Origin: JAISGQ01 sp045536305
GTDB lineage: Bacteria; Bacillota; Clostridia; Oscillospirales; Acutalibacteraceae
Reading direction: 5' to 3'
DNA: 64,000 bases
Assembly (NCBI GenBank): GCA_045536305.1
Contig: JAZSNH010000089.1
Coordinates: 36,375 to 100,374, forward strand
Shown one piece after another: positions 52,287 to 60,981 of this stretch (its first letter is position 1; each line of letters starts with the position of its first letter). Made by a program: the position numbers and the translations under genes. The notes under the pieces were generated by a model. That model did not search any database. It was not told the DNA's origin and was given only the letters and a program-made list of their open reading frames with translations.

Positions 52287-52633
52287 TAACCGTTAACACA
52301 ATAAATGATGAAAAGAGAATATCAGAGCTTGCTGATAAATATGGTCTTGTCGGATACAGCTTTATGGTAACCTGTGACGGTGAAACAGAAAAAGCAATTG
52401 CGGCAGTTAAGGCGGAGGGTGATGATCTATATTTAAGATTATTGCGTGCAGACGAGGATGATATGGCTGATATGGCGATTCGTTCTGCGCTTGCTTTCGG
52501 TGATAACAGAGGTGCAAAGACTGCAATTTGCGAAGATGATAGCTTTGAAAAGCAGCTTCGAAGAGTAGGTTTTACCGAAAAAAACGGTGTTTATGTTATA
52601 GAAATATGCAAAGTAGTACATTATTGCGGATAA
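52283..52633 (+). CDS. Small protein of unknown function, coupled to rluB
   Basis: A 116-residue acidic protein. The pattern of an early beta-alpha unit, LRADEDDMADMAIRSALAFGDNRGAKTA in the middle and a final RVGFTEKNGVYVIEI resembles the last half of a GNAT acetyltransferase, where RxGF precedes the last strand. No acetyl-CoA loop (Q/RxxGxG/A) is visible, so it may be degenerate. It overlaps rluB by 4 bases. The function is not known. Confidence 0.6.
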   Translation: MITVNTINDEKRISELADKYGLVGYSFMVTCDGETEKAIAAVKAEGDDLYLRLLRADEDDMADMAIRSALAFGDNRGAKTAICEDDSFEKQLRRVGFTEKNGVYVIEICKVVHYCG

Positions 52634-52646
52634 AACACAAAAACAC

Positions 52647-52675
52647 TTGTTATTTTTCGGAAAATGTGATATGAT
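52647..52675 (+). promoter_or_regulatory. Promoter of the biotin carboxyltransferase cluster
   Basis: TTGTTA (52647-52652) and TATGAT (52670-52675) are 17 bases apart, with TG upstream of the -10. They lie about 80 bases before the first gene. Confidence 0.6.
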
Positions 52676-52755
52676 ATTATCGCGAGAAATTCGGCTGTGC
52701 CGATATCAATAGACCGTAAATATAGTAATTTTTATGGTACGAACGGAGGTTCATA

Positions 52756-54153
52756 ATGAGTCCGGAAGAGAGGATTAAAAAAATTGAAAGCTATCGCAGC
52801 GAAGTGTCTAAATCCGCTGCATACGGCAGATTGGCTGAGCTCTTTGACGAAGGAACAATGGTTGAGCTTGATCCTTATGCAATTTCAGGTGACGGCCCTG
52901 CCGAGGTTATTACTGCCTATGGTTCGATTGCCGGCATCCAGACCTATGCTTTTGCACAGAACAGTGAAGCTGCAGCAGGTGCATTTTCACGTGCTCAGGC
53001 AGCAAAGATCAAGAAGCTCTATTCCTTTGCAATAAAGACAGGCGCACCTGTAGTTGGTATTTATGATTCCAACGGCGCTTTGCTTAAGCAGGGCGGAGAA
53101 ATTCTTGAGGCATACGGAGATATGCTCAAATGGGTAAATAATTTGTCCGGTGTCGTTCCTCAGATTTCTGTAATAACAGGTGCATGCATCGGAACATCTG
53201 CTTTGATTGCTTCATGTGCAGATGTTATTGTTGCGGTAAAGGATGCTGATTTCGGTATTGATACTGCAGGAAACAATCCTACTGTTGCACAGTCTGCTGA
53301 GTGCGGAAATGTAAGTATTGTTGCTGATAATTCATCAGAAGCTGTACTTGCTGCAAAGAGACTTATTGAAATGCTTCCGCAGAATAATCTTTCCGTAGCA
53401 AATCTGTGTGATTTTTCCGATAATATAAACTGCGAGGCTCTTCTTGCAGGCGCTGCGGCAAATCTTGGTAAGTCCGATGTAGCTTATGATATAATAAATG
53501 CTGTTGCAGATAGCGATAGTTTTATTGAGATTCTTAAGGATTCCGGTATTTCTGCAGTTACAGGTCTTGCAACCGTTGCTGGATCAACTGTAGGTATCGT
53601 TGCCACAAGATCTGAAGTCGGTAACGGTAAGCTTGATGAAGCAAGCACTTCCAAGGCTGCTCGCTTTGTCAGATTCTGTGATGCATTTTCGATTCCCGTT
53701 GTAAGCTTTGTAGATACATTTGGCTTTGCTTCTGTTAAGGAGTCCGCTATGCTTGCTCATGCTTATGCAGAAGCAACTACCGTCAAGATTTCAATAATTA
53801 CCGGTGCCGCATACGGTGCTGCATTTGTTGCTATGGCAGGCCGAGGCGCAAACTCTGACTTGTCAGTTGCATGGAACAATGCTGTGATTGCACCGTTGGC
53901 TCCTGAGACAATAACTGCGATCCTTTATAATGATCGTCTTGCTAAATCAGGCGATCCTCTTGCTGATCGACAGAAGCTTGTTGATGAATATAAGGCAACA
54001 CTTGCTTCTCCTTTTGAGGCTGCTGCTCAGGGCTTTATCGAGGATGTAATCAATCCTGCTGATACACGTAAGGTTGTTCTTTCTGCCCTTGATATGCTTT
54101 CCGGCAAGAGAGAGCATACCATCGCAAAGAAGCATTCCAATATCAGACTGTAA
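52756..54153 (+). CDS. Acyl-CoA carboxyltransferase subunit (12S/MmdA-like), divergent
   Basis: A 465-residue protein with two crotonase-like carboxyltransferase halves. YDSNGALLKQGGEILEAYGDML aligns with the DSGGARIQEGVDSLAGYGDIF region of MmdA/PccB, VVPQISVITGACIGTSAL with the first oxyanion loop, and SIITGAAYGAAFVAMAGRG with the second. It ends KKHSNIRL like the KRHGNIPL of the family. It is about 45 residues shorter than usual, and the oxyanion glycines of the first half are altered (CIGT for CAGG). It is followed by a biotin carrier and a 5S-like gene. It probably moves carboxyl groups between biotin and an acyl-CoA. Confidence 0.8.
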   Translation: MSPEERIKKIESYRSEVSKSAAYGRLAELFDEGTMVELDPYAISGDGPAEVITAYGSIAGIQTYAFAQNSEAAAGAFSRAQAAKIKKLYSFAIKTGAPVVGIYDSNGALLKQGGEILEAYGDMLKWVNNLSGVVPQISVITGACIGTSALIASCADVIVAVKDADFGIDTAGNNPTVAQSAECGNVSIVADNSSEAVLAAKRLIEMLPQNNLSVANLCDFSDNINCEALLAGAAANLGKSDVAYDIINAVADSDSFIEILKDSGISAVTGLATVAGSTVGIVATRSEVGNGKLDEASTSKAARFVRFCDAFSIPVVSFVDTFGFASVKESAMLAHAYAEATTVKISIITGAAYGAAFVAMAGRGANSDLSVAWNNAVIAPLAPETITAILYNDRLAKSGDPLADRQKLVDEYKATLASPFEAAAQGFIEDVINPADTRKVVLSALDMLSGKREHTIAKKHSNIRL

Positions 54154-54179
54154 TTACCCCGAAACGGAGGACAAATATA

Positions 54180-54581
54180 ATGAAGAATTTAAAGATTACT
54201 GTTAATGGTGTTACTTATGATGTACAGGTCGAGGAAGTAGGCGGTGCTGTTGCTTCTGCACCTGTCAGTGCAGCGCCGGTCGCAGCTGCTCCTGTTGCTG
54301 CAGCTCCTGCTGCAGCTCCTGCTCCGGCTCCCGTTGCTGCTCCTGCTGCAGCTGCTCCCATTGCGGGTGCCGAAAGCATTGATTCTCCGATGCCCGGTAC
54401 TATTCTTGACATCAGAGTCAAGGCCGGAGACAGTGTTAAGAAAAATGATGTTCTTATGATCCTCGAAGCTATGAAGATGGAAAATGAGATTGTTGCACCC
54501 AGAGATGGCGTTATAGCTGCTGTTTGTGTTTCAAAGGGTGAAGCTGTCAACTCCGGTTCCGCGCTCATTTCCTTGAGCTGA
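54180..54581 (+). CDS. Biotin carboxyl carrier protein (1.3S/OadG-biotin type)
   Basis: A 133-residue carrier. The N-terminal 20 residues (KITVNGVTYDVQVEE) are typical of decarboxylase/transcarboxylase carriers. An Ala/Pro-rich swinging linker (about 25-62) follows, then the biotinyl domain with EAMKMEN, lysine 99 being the biotin site. No membrane segment is present. It lies between the 12S-like and the 5S-like genes and should serve both. A strong GGAGG precedes ATG 54180. Confidence 0.93.
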   Translation: MKNLKITVNGVTYDVQVEEVGGAVASAPVSAAPVAAAPVAAAPAAAPAPAPVAAPAAAAPIAGAESIDSPMPGTILDIRVKAGDSVKKNDVLMILEAMKMENEIVAPRDGVIAAVCVSKGEAVNSGSALISLS

Positions 54582-54591
54582 GGAGGATATT

Positions 54592-55989
54592 ATGGCTCAG
54601 ATTAAAATTACTGAAACTGTTTTGCGCGATGCTCATCAGTCCCTTATTGCAACCAGAATGACAACAGAGGAAATGCTCCCGATACTTGAAAAGCTTGATA
54701 AGGTCGGTTTCTATTCTCTTGAATGCTGGGGCGGCGCAACATTTGATTCATGTCTCAGATTTCTTAATGAAGATCCTTGGGAAAGATTGAGAACCATCAG
54801 AAAAATATGCCCCAACACAAAGCTTCAGATGCTTTTCAGAGGTCAGAACATGCTCGGTTACAGACATTATGCCGATGATGTTGTTGATTACTTCGTAAAG
54901 AAATCTATTGAAAACGGTATTGATATTCTTAGAATATTTGATGCTCTTAATGATATCAGAAATCTGAAAACCTCAATCTCTTCTGCAAAAAAGTACGGCG
55001 GACATGTACAGGCTGCAATTTCCTATACTACAGGCCCTGTTTTTGATAATGAGTACTATTGCAAATATGCTAAATCGCTTGAGGACGAAGGTGCTGATTC
55101 AATTTGTCTGAAGGATATGGCAGGCCTCCTTACTCCGTATGGTACTGCAGAGCTTGTACGTGACCTTAAAAATACAGTTAAGATTCCTATTCAGGTCCAT
55201 ACACACTACACCTCAGGCCTTGCATCTATGACTCTTATGAAGGCAATAGAAGCAGGCGCTGATGTTATTGATACTGCAATGTCTCCTTTGGCACTTGGAA
55301 CATCTCACCCTGCAACAGAATCTATGGTTGCGGCACTGCAGGGTACTGAATACGATACAGGTCTTGATCTTGTACTTCTTTCTGAGATACGTGACTATGT
55401 CGAAGAGCTTCGTATGAAATATCTTGATAAAAATCTTCTTAATCCGAAGGTTCTTGCAGTTGACTCAAAAACACTGCTTTATCAGGTTCCGGGCGGTATG
55501 CTTTCAAACCTTGTTTCCCAGCTTAAGGAAGCAGGTAAGCTTGATAAACTCAGCGATGTCCTCAATGAAGTACCGAGGGTACGTGCTGACGCAGGATATC
55601 CTCCGCTTGTTACACCTACCAGCCAGATTGTCGGAACTCAGGCGGTATTCAATATAATCAGCGGAGAGCGTTATAAGATGTGTACTCAGGAGTTCAAGGG
55701 TCTTGTAAAAGGAAATTACGGTCAGACACCTGTTCCAATCAGTGATGAATTCAGAAAGAAAATCATTGGAAATGACAGTCCCATTACAGGACGTCCTGCT
55801 GATCTCATTGAGCCTGAGCTTGATAAGCTCAGAAGAGAGATTTCCGAATATTATGAGCAGGAAGAGGATGTTCTTTCCTATGCACAGTTTGGCAATGTCG
55901 CTTTAAAATTCTTTGAAAACAGAAGAAATAAGAAGTATGGCATTGACGGTGCACACGCTGATATTGAGAATAAGGTTCATCCGGTTTAA
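54592..55989 (+). CDS. oadA: Oxaloacetate/pyruvate carboxyltransferase subunit (5S/OadA-like)
   Basis: A 465-residue HMGL-like TIM-barrel carboxyltransferase. It has RDAHQSLIATRM at the metal site, CLKDMAGLL with the lysine that is carbamylated in relatives, and the metal-binding QVHTHYTSG. The C-terminal helical domain (PASTC/OADA) is present, but the biotin domain is a separate protein. It would exchange CO2 between pyruvate/oxaloacetate and biotin. No oadB/gcdB-type sodium-pump subunit is nearby, so a soluble transcarboxylase (12S-1.3S-5S) is the simplest reading. OadA is the name in the decarboxylase family. Confidence 0.9.
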   Translation: MAQIKITETVLRDAHQSLIATRMTTEEMLPILEKLDKVGFYSLECWGGATFDSCLRFLNEDPWERLRTIRKICPNTKLQMLFRGQNMLGYRHYADDVVDYFVKKSIENGIDILRIFDALNDIRNLKTSISSAKKYGGHVQAAISYTTGPVFDNEYYCKYAKSLEDEGADSICLKDMAGLLTPYGTAELVRDLKNTVKIPIQVHTHYTSGLASMTLMKAIEAGADVIDTAMSPLALGTSHPATESMVAALQGTEYDTGLDLVLLSEIRDYVEELRMKYLDKNLLNPKVLAVDSKTLLYQVPGGMLSNLVSQLKEAGKLDKLSDVLNEVPRVRADAGYPPLVTPTSQIVGTQAVFNIISGERYKMCTQEFKGLVKGNYGQTPVPISDEFRKKIIGNDSPITGRPADLIEPELDKLRREISEYYEQEEDVLSYAQFGNVALKFFENRRNKKYGIDGAHADIENKVHPV

Positions 55990-56011
55990 GAAATTAAAAT
56001 ACTACAATATC

Positions 56012-56048
56012 AAAAAATCCAGGTTTGTCTATCAAACCTGGATTTTTT
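56012..56048. terminator. Bidirectional terminator
   Basis: AAAAAATCCAGGTTTG pairs perfectly with CAAACCTGGATTTTTT around a five-base loop. It lies between the converging carboxyltransferase and ROK kinase genes. Confidence 0.9.
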
Positions 56049-56119
56049 AACTTATATTATTTTAATGCGGCAGATATATTTTCTAATAATTCATGTTGTG
56101 CACTGTCTTGAGATTATTT

Positions 56120-57079
56120 TTAGCTATTGACTGACTTTGGAAGAAAAGCGGCACCTATTATACCTGCGTCATTAGCAAGCTTGGCACAGACAAGTTTTGG
56201 CTGACGAACATTTCCTCGGCAGAAGCGACGTTCAGAAATCAGTTTGTCAAGAGGAGATAGGAGCGTGTTGCCTTCCTTACTTATACCGCCGCCAAGACAT
56301 ACAATTTCCGGCTGAAGGATATTTATTATATTTGTTATTCCGTCCGCCAAATAGTCAATATATTGCTCAACAACAGCCTTTCCAGCAGTATCGCCCATAC
56401 GCATTGCATCAAATGCTGTACGCCCGCTGACTCTTTCAGGTGAATCGACCAAAGTCCACATCAGAGAATCCTGATTATCGCGCATTGCCTGTGCAGTCTG
56501 GCGTTTCAGAGCGACCGCGGAAGCATAAGCCTCAAAACAGCCGCGTCTGCCGCAGGTGCAGAGTATACCATCTTTTATAAGGAGTGAGTGACCAACTTCA
56601 CCTGCAACACCGTTGCAGCCTGAATATATTTTATTGTCGATAATGATGCCGCCGCCAATTCCTGTACCGATAGTGATAACAAGAGCACTGCCTGCACCGC
56701 GTGCAGCGCCTGCAAGGACTTCTCCGAGTGCCGCTGCATTTGCATCATTGTCGATATATGTTTTAAGCCCTGAAAGCTTTTTGGAAATTATATCTGTAAG
56801 CGGAATATCAGAGTATTGCAGATTGTTTGAATACTCAACAATACCCGTGCATGAATTGATGACACCGGGACAGCCGATACCACAGCTTTCTATATCAGAA
56901 AGAGAGAGTTTTGCATCGGCGATGGCATCAAAAGCTGCAGCAGCAATATCATCACAAAATTCTTCGATGGGGCGTGGGGCATGAGCGCGCCTTGAACCCC
57001 TGCCGATGATATTATAGTTATCGTCAACGATTCCTACCGATAAATTTGTTCCGCCTATGTCAATTCCCAGATAATACAT
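56120..57079 (-). CDS. glcK: ROK-family sugar kinase, glucokinase-like
   Basis: A 319-residue kinase with the ROK signature. The ATP phosphate loop is DIGGTNLSVGIVD (residues 6-18), the catalytic aspartate is in DNDANAAALGE, and the zinc motif is CTCGRRGCFEAY following GEVGH. These features fit bacterial ROK glucokinases (glucose to glucose-6-phosphate), but ROK kinases for N-acetyl sugars look alike. It has its own promoter and points towards the terminator at 56012. The galactokinase nearby supports a sugar-phosphorylating region. Confidence 0.88.
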   Translation of the reverse strand: MYYLGIDIGGTNLSVGIVDDNYNIIGRGSRRAHAPRPIEEFCDDIAAAAFDAIADAKLSLSDIESCGIGCPGVINSCTGIVEYSNNLQYSDIPLTDIISKKLSGLKTYIDNDANAAALGEVLAGAARGAGSALVITIGTGIGGGIIIDNKIYSGCNGVAGEVGHSLLIKDGILCTCGRRGCFEAYASAVALKRQTAQAMRDNQDSLMWTLVDSPERVSGRTAFDAMRMGDTAGKAVVEQYIDYLADGITNIINILQPEIVCLGGGISKEGNTLLSPLDKLISERRFCRGNVRQPKLVCAKLANDAGIIGAAFLPKSVNS

Positions 57080-57109
57080 TTTAGGACACTCCCTTTTATG
57101 CTTTCTATT

Positions 57110-57138
57110 ATTTTATCATGTAAAGTGTTCAAGAGCAA
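57110..57138 (-). promoter_or_regulatory. Candidate promoter of the ROK kinase gene
   Basis: On the minus strand TTGCTC (57138-57133) and TAAAAT (57115-57110) are 17 bases apart, with TGA directly before the -10. Confidence 0.5.
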
Positions 57139-57201
57139 TTGTCGTCAATGACATATTATTATATATATGTTTGTTTATTTTGCGAGAGAAATAAGTAAAT
57201 A

Positions 57202-57230
57202 TTGCCATTTTTAATAGTGAGATATATAAT
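57202..57230 (+). promoter_or_regulatory. Candidate promoter of the SDR gene
   Basis: TTGCCA (57202-57207) and TATAAT (57225-57230) are 17 bases apart, 30 bases before the start at 57261. Confidence 0.6.
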
Positions 57231-57260
57231 AAATAAAAAGATATAAAGAGAGGTCATAAA

Positions 57261-58064
57261 ATGAAGATAGCGGTCATAACAGGTGCAAGCTCCGGAATGG
57301 GTAAGGAGTTTGTTCTGCAATTTGAAAAATATATAAGTGTAGATGAGGTTTGGGTTATTGCGCGAAGGGCAGACAGACTTGAGGAGCTTGCCGATAAAGT
57401 TAAGTGTAAGCTTCGTGCTGTGTCTCTTGATCTGCTCGATTCAAAAAGCTTTGATGAATATAAAGCACTTCTAAAGGAGCATAAACCTGAGATCGAACTG
57501 CTTGTAAACTGTGCAGGCTTTGGAAAGTTTGGAAAATATGAAAATATTCCGCTTGAGGATAACATAAATATGATAAACCTCAATTGCACAGCACTGGTAG
57601 TTATGACAGAGCTTAGCTTACCGTATATGAAGAAAGGATCAAAAATCATACAGCTCGACAGCCTTTCTGCATTCCAGCCGGTGCCGTATATTACTGTTTA
57701 CGGTGCAACCAAGGCATTTGTTTTAAGCTACTCAAGAGCTATGAATCGTGAACTCAAACCCAGAGGCATTCGCATGATGGCAGTAAATCCTGCGTGGGTA
57801 AGAACTGAATTTTTTGAACACTCTGCAGTGACAAATGACAGTGATGTAAATTATTTCAATAAAATCTATGAAGCAAAGGATGTTGTAAAAACTGCGCTGA
57901 GAGATCTTTATAAGAGGAAAAAGGACTATTCTGTGTATGGACTTGCAGTTCGCAATCAGGTACGCCTTGTAAAGCTTTTGCCGCACAGCATGGTTATGAA
58001 TGTTTGGATCAATCAGCAAAAGAAATCGAAAAACGATAAGAATATGAGCAAGTTTTCAAAATAA
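57261..58064 (+). CDS. SDR-family NAD(P)-dependent oxidoreductase
   Basis: A 267-residue short-chain dehydrogenase/reductase. The nucleotide-binding TGASSGMG is at residues 7-14, NCAGFG follows near residue 83, and the catalytic serine, YxxxK and downstream PxxxxT are seen in LDSLSAF, VYGATKAF and NPAWVRT. The basic residues RRADRL after strand 2 favour NADPH. It is monocistronic, with its own promoter and terminator. The substrate is unknown. Confidence 0.88.
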   Translation: MKIAVITGASSGMGKEFVLQFEKYISVDEVWVIARRADRLEELADKVKCKLRAVSLDLLDSKSFDEYKALLKEHKPEIELLVNCAGFGKFGKYENIPLEDNINMINLNCTALVVMTELSLPYMKKGSKIIQLDSLSAFQPVPYITVYGATKAFVLSYSRAMNRELKPRGIRMMAVNPAWVRTEFFEHSAVTNDSDVNYFNKIYEAKDVVKTALRDLYKRKKDYSVYGLAVRNQVRLVKLLPHSMVMNVWINQQKKSKNDKNMSKFSK

Positions 58065-58066
58065 AT

Positions 58067-58104
58067 AATAATGCAGGCCGGGAGGAAATTCAGCCTGCAT
58101 TATT
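58067..58104 (+). terminator. Terminator after the SDR gene
   Basis: AATAATGCAGGC pairs perfectly with GCCTGCATTATT around a 14-base loop. Confidence 0.8.
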
Positions 58105-58211
58105 TCTGTCAGTCATAAATTAGGGTGTATTTTATTACAGTATATGTATTTGCTTGTAAGTGTGAGCATTTCATTTTTAATAATTACAAAAATAAAGAAC
58201 GGAGGTTTATT

Positions 58212-59495
58212 ATGAAAAGTATAAGTGATCTGTGTTTTTGGCTTGACAGTGCAGCCGCAAATAATCGGCTTTCATATATTTATTCCTGCAATAATGACGA
58301 ATTGATTTTTCATAAGAAGAGAATACGTTCTTTGATAGAAAAGTTTGATTCTATTGCGCCGGAAATAGATAAAGCAGATATTTTTAGTGCACCCGGAAGA
58401 ACAGAGATAGGTGGAAATCATACCGATCATCAGAAGGGCTGTGCTGTTGCCGCTGCGGTAACTCTTGATGCTTTGGCTGTTGCAGGAGTAAATGGAACAA
58501 ATAAAGTTAAAATCTATTCGCTGGGATACGAACCTTTTGAGGTCGATTTAAGTGACCTTACACCCGATCCAACAGGAGAGGTTAAATCCAAAGATATCGT
58601 TATGGGTATCGCGGATGCAATAAGCAGAATGGGTTATAAACTGAAAGGATTTACAGCCTGCATAGAATCTATGGTGCCGGGCGGATCGGGACTATCGTCA
58701 TCGGCGTGTTTTGAAGTTCTTATAGCTGTTATATTTAATGAAATTTGCTGTAACGGAGAGCTTCGAGCGATAGATATTGCACTTGCAGGAAAACATGCAG
58801 AGAATATTTTTTCGGGCAAACCAAGCGGATTGCTCGATCAAGCGACTATAGCGTTCGGTGGACTTGTTTCAATGGATTTTGCACAGGAACAGCCTGTTTT
58901 AGAATCTATTGAATATAACTTTAGTGAAAATGGCTACGACCTTTGTGTTGTCAATACAGGAGGAAGCCATGCGGATCTTTCTGAGGATTATGCAGCTATT
59001 CCTATAGATATGAAAAGAGTGGCAGAATATTTTGGCAAAGATGTGCTCAGAGAAGTCGACGAGGATGATTTTTGGTGGCAGATAGATACACTTAAGAATA
59101 AGGTTGGAGGGCGTGCTGTACTGCGTGCAATTCATTTCTTTGACGAAAATATTCGCGCTGCCGAACAGGCGAAAGCATTGAGAAACAATGATTTAATCAG
59201 ATTTTTTGAGCTTGTAAATGAATCGGGGCGTTCCTCTGAAAACTGTTTACAGAATATAAATTCGAAAAATGACAATGAATGCAATCTTGCAGTTGCACTT
59301 GAATTTGCAAGACGAAGTCTTGATTCGTTGGGGGCATACAGGGTTCACGGAGGGGGCTTCGCAGGAACTATTCAGGCTTATGTTCCTATTGATATGTATG
59401 AATCTTTTGAAACTGGCATGGAAATGGTGTTCGGAGAAGGATGCTGTCAGAAGCTTAAGGTAAGACCTGTCGGAGGAATAAAACTCAATTTTTGA
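58212..59495 (+). CDS. galK: Galactokinase
   Basis: GHMP kinase that phosphorylates galactose in the Leloir pathway. The galactokinase signature is GRTEIGGNHTDHQ, the ATP loop is VPGGSGLSSSACFEV (near residue 157), and the C-terminal motif RVHGGGFAGTIQAYVP is present. The length of 427 residues is normal. ATG 58212 follows GGAGG; the open frame upstream to 58125 is not coding. galT and galE are not nearby. It is followed by a terminator shared with the converging gene. Confidence 0.93.
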   Translation: MKSISDLCFWLDSAAANNRLSYIYSCNNDELIFHKKRIRSLIEKFDSIAPEIDKADIFSAPGRTEIGGNHTDHQKGCAVAAAVTLDALAVAGVNGTNKVKIYSLGYEPFEVDLSDLTPDPTGEVKSKDIVMGIADAISRMGYKLKGFTACIESMVPGGSGLSSSACFEVLIAVIFNEICCNGELRAIDIALAGKHAENIFSGKPSGLLDQATIAFGGLVSMDFAQEQPVLESIEYNFSENGYDLCVVNTGGSHADLSEDYAAIPIDMKRVAEYFGKDVLREVDEDDFWWQIDTLKNKVGGRAVLRAIHFFDENIRAAEQAKALRNNDLIRFFELVNESGRSSENCLQNINSKNDNECNLAVALEFARRSLDSLGAYRVHGGGFAGTIQAYVPIDMYESFETGMEMVFGEGCCQKLKVRPVGGIKLNF

Positions 59496-59508
59496 TATTA
59501 AAAATAAA

Positions 59509-59561
59509 ACACCTCATTTGTTTAACCGTAATTTTCATACAGGGTTTTACAAATGAGGTGT
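59509..59561. terminator. Long bidirectional hairpin between galK and the repeat protein
   Basis: ACACCTCATTTGT (59509-59521) pairs with ACAAATGAGGTGT (59549-59561), with a further inner pairing of AACC with GGTT. It lies between two converging genes. Confidence 0.75.
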
Positions 59562-59584
59562 GAATTTATATTGTATATTTTATC

Positions 59585-60931
59585 CTATTCATCGATTCCT
59601 GACACTTCAGAAGGTGAATCGGTAGGAGCAGGAGTTGTAGGAGCAGGGGTAGTTGGCGCCGGAGTCGTAGGAGCAGGAGTTGTGGGTGCAGGAGTAGTCG
59701 GTTCCGGAGTCGTGGGTTCTGGGGTAGTCGGTTCCGGAATTGTCTGTGTTGGAGTTGTGGGTTCTGATGACGTGGGGATTGTGGTATTAGAAATATCGTT
59801 AGACGATGATGGTGTTATGCTGCTTTCAGTTGTTGAGGAAGTAGTGTTTGTAGAAGATGAAGACTTGGTTGTTGATGATCTGTATGTGGTTCTTCTTGTG
59901 GTTCTTCCTGTGGTTGTAGTTGTTCGATTTCGAGTTGTAGATACCCTTGGTGTAGTTCTGATGGTAGTGTCATTTATCGATGTATTGTCCTGAGTAGAGG
60001 ACATGTCCGAGATATGTTTGCTTGAAGATGTTGATGCATTAGGGTTTAAAAAATCTGTATTAGAAATGTCAGAATCAGAAGGAGGGATATATGTGTATTC
60101 GGATAAAAGCAGAATAAGTTTATATGTGCCATAGTGATAGGCGGAAAAATCCTCAAAATTGTGTTTTGCAAGAAAACTTTCAATAGCAGAGAGTGTTTTT
60201 TCGTCAAAACAATTTGTTAGATCTGTTTCTGAAATTTCATTAAGCTTAAGCAAAGCATCCTGAAGAGCAACAACATCGCTGTTCTGCATACCGTCAGAGA
60301 AGAAATTATTTCTTAAGGCATCAGAATCAGACTTTGATTGTGATGATAAAAATGATTCATTATATAATGATTCGTCAATGGTAATATTATTGGAAAAACA
60401 GCTTATTTTAGGGAATATAAAAGCCATCAGAATAATTGCAAACAATAAAATCGAAATAATAAGAGCATAACCTTTTGGGGTTGAAAAAAAAGGCGAGTTG
60501 AGGATATTGTTTGACAATGCTAAACGAAGCTTAGAAAACCACGATTTAATATTATTCTTTTTCTTATTTGTGACGGCTTTTGATGATGTTCCTCTATATG
60601 CGGCAGGAGCAGAGCTTCCCGAAGCTGATGTTGCGGCAGAGGTAGTAGTTTTTTTTACGGGTTTTGTGTTTTCTCTGGCTGATAATAATTTATCAGCATT
60701 ATTGTTATCATTGTTCATGGAAACAGAACGTCTTGAGGGCTGTGCAGGAGTGGAGCTTTTTTGCGGAGCACGATTGGCAGCTGCTTTAGCGGAAGGAACA
60801 CTTGTTGTAGAGTTTGAAGGTGAGACAGCTTTTCTCTGTTGTGGAGCAAATAACTGAGCTCCTGCAGCAGCTGCTTCAGACGCAGACTTTTTGGGGGTAG
60901 ATTCTATATTATCAGAAGATAAATTTTTCAT
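59585..60931 (-). CDS. Membrane-anchored TTPxP-repeat protein with PG-binding-like domain
   Basis: A 448-residue protein of unknown function. Residues 1-150 are a disordered Ala/Ser/Lys-rich cytoplasmic part. One membrane segment lies at about 153-172 (ALIISILLFAIILMAFIF). The outer part has a short domain (about 205-270) with SDVVALQDALLKLNEIS...FDEKTLSAIESFLAKH, which resembles peptidoglycan-binding domain 1. A Ser/Thr/Arg-rich stretch follows, then eight PEPTT/PAPTT units. There is no LPxTG anchor. It lies 50 bases after a Wzc-like kinase gene in one operon, so a role in capsule or wall polysaccharide is likely. It may be O-glycosylated. Confidence 0.65.
   Translation of the reverse strand: MKNLSSDNIESTPKKSASEAAAAGAQLFAPQQRKAVSPSNSTTSVPSAKAAANRAPQKSSTPAQPSRRSVSMNNDNNNADKLLSARENTKPVKKTTTSAATSASGSSAPAAYRGTSSKAVTNKKKNNIKSWFSKLRLALSNNILNSPFFSTPKGYALIISILLFAIILMAFIFPKISCFSNNITIDESLYNESFLSSQSKSDSDALRNNFFSDGMQNSDVVALQDALLKLNEISETDLTNCFDEKTLSAIESFLAKHNFEDFSAYHYGTYKLILLLSEYTYIPPSDSDISNTDFLNPNASTSSSKHISDMSSTQDNTSINDTTIRTTPRVSTTRNRTTTTTGRTTRRTTYRSSTTKSSSSTNTTSSTTESSITPSSSNDISNTTIPTSSEPTTPTQTIPEPTTPEPTTPEPTTPAPTTPAPTTPAPTTPAPTTPAPTDSPSEVSGIDE
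59621..59737 (-). repeat. 15-bp tandem repeat encoding P(E/A)PTT
   Basis: About eight imperfect 15-base units at the 3' end of the repeat-protein gene. The units keep the amino-acid pattern while the third codon positions differ. Copy number may vary by slippage without breaking the frame, since the unit is a multiple of three. Confidence 0.85.
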
Positions 60932-60981
60932 TATAACTGAATATCCTCCTTTATAAAAGCAACAGGAACATATTAAATGGA

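Noticed and set aside
54215..54568. Minus-strand Ala/Gly-rich frame opposite the biotin carrier
   Set aside because: It mirrors the Ala/Pro linker of the carrier; no start signal and no family features.
59621..59737. CRISPR-like direct repeats
   Set aside because: The 15-base units are contiguous, in frame and encode P(E/A)PTT; there are no spacers and no cas genes.
59553..59993. Plus-strand Val/Gly-rich frame opposite the repeat protein
   Set aside because: It is the mirror of the PTT repeats; low complexity, no ribosome-binding site, and the minus-strand gene has a membrane segment and operon context.
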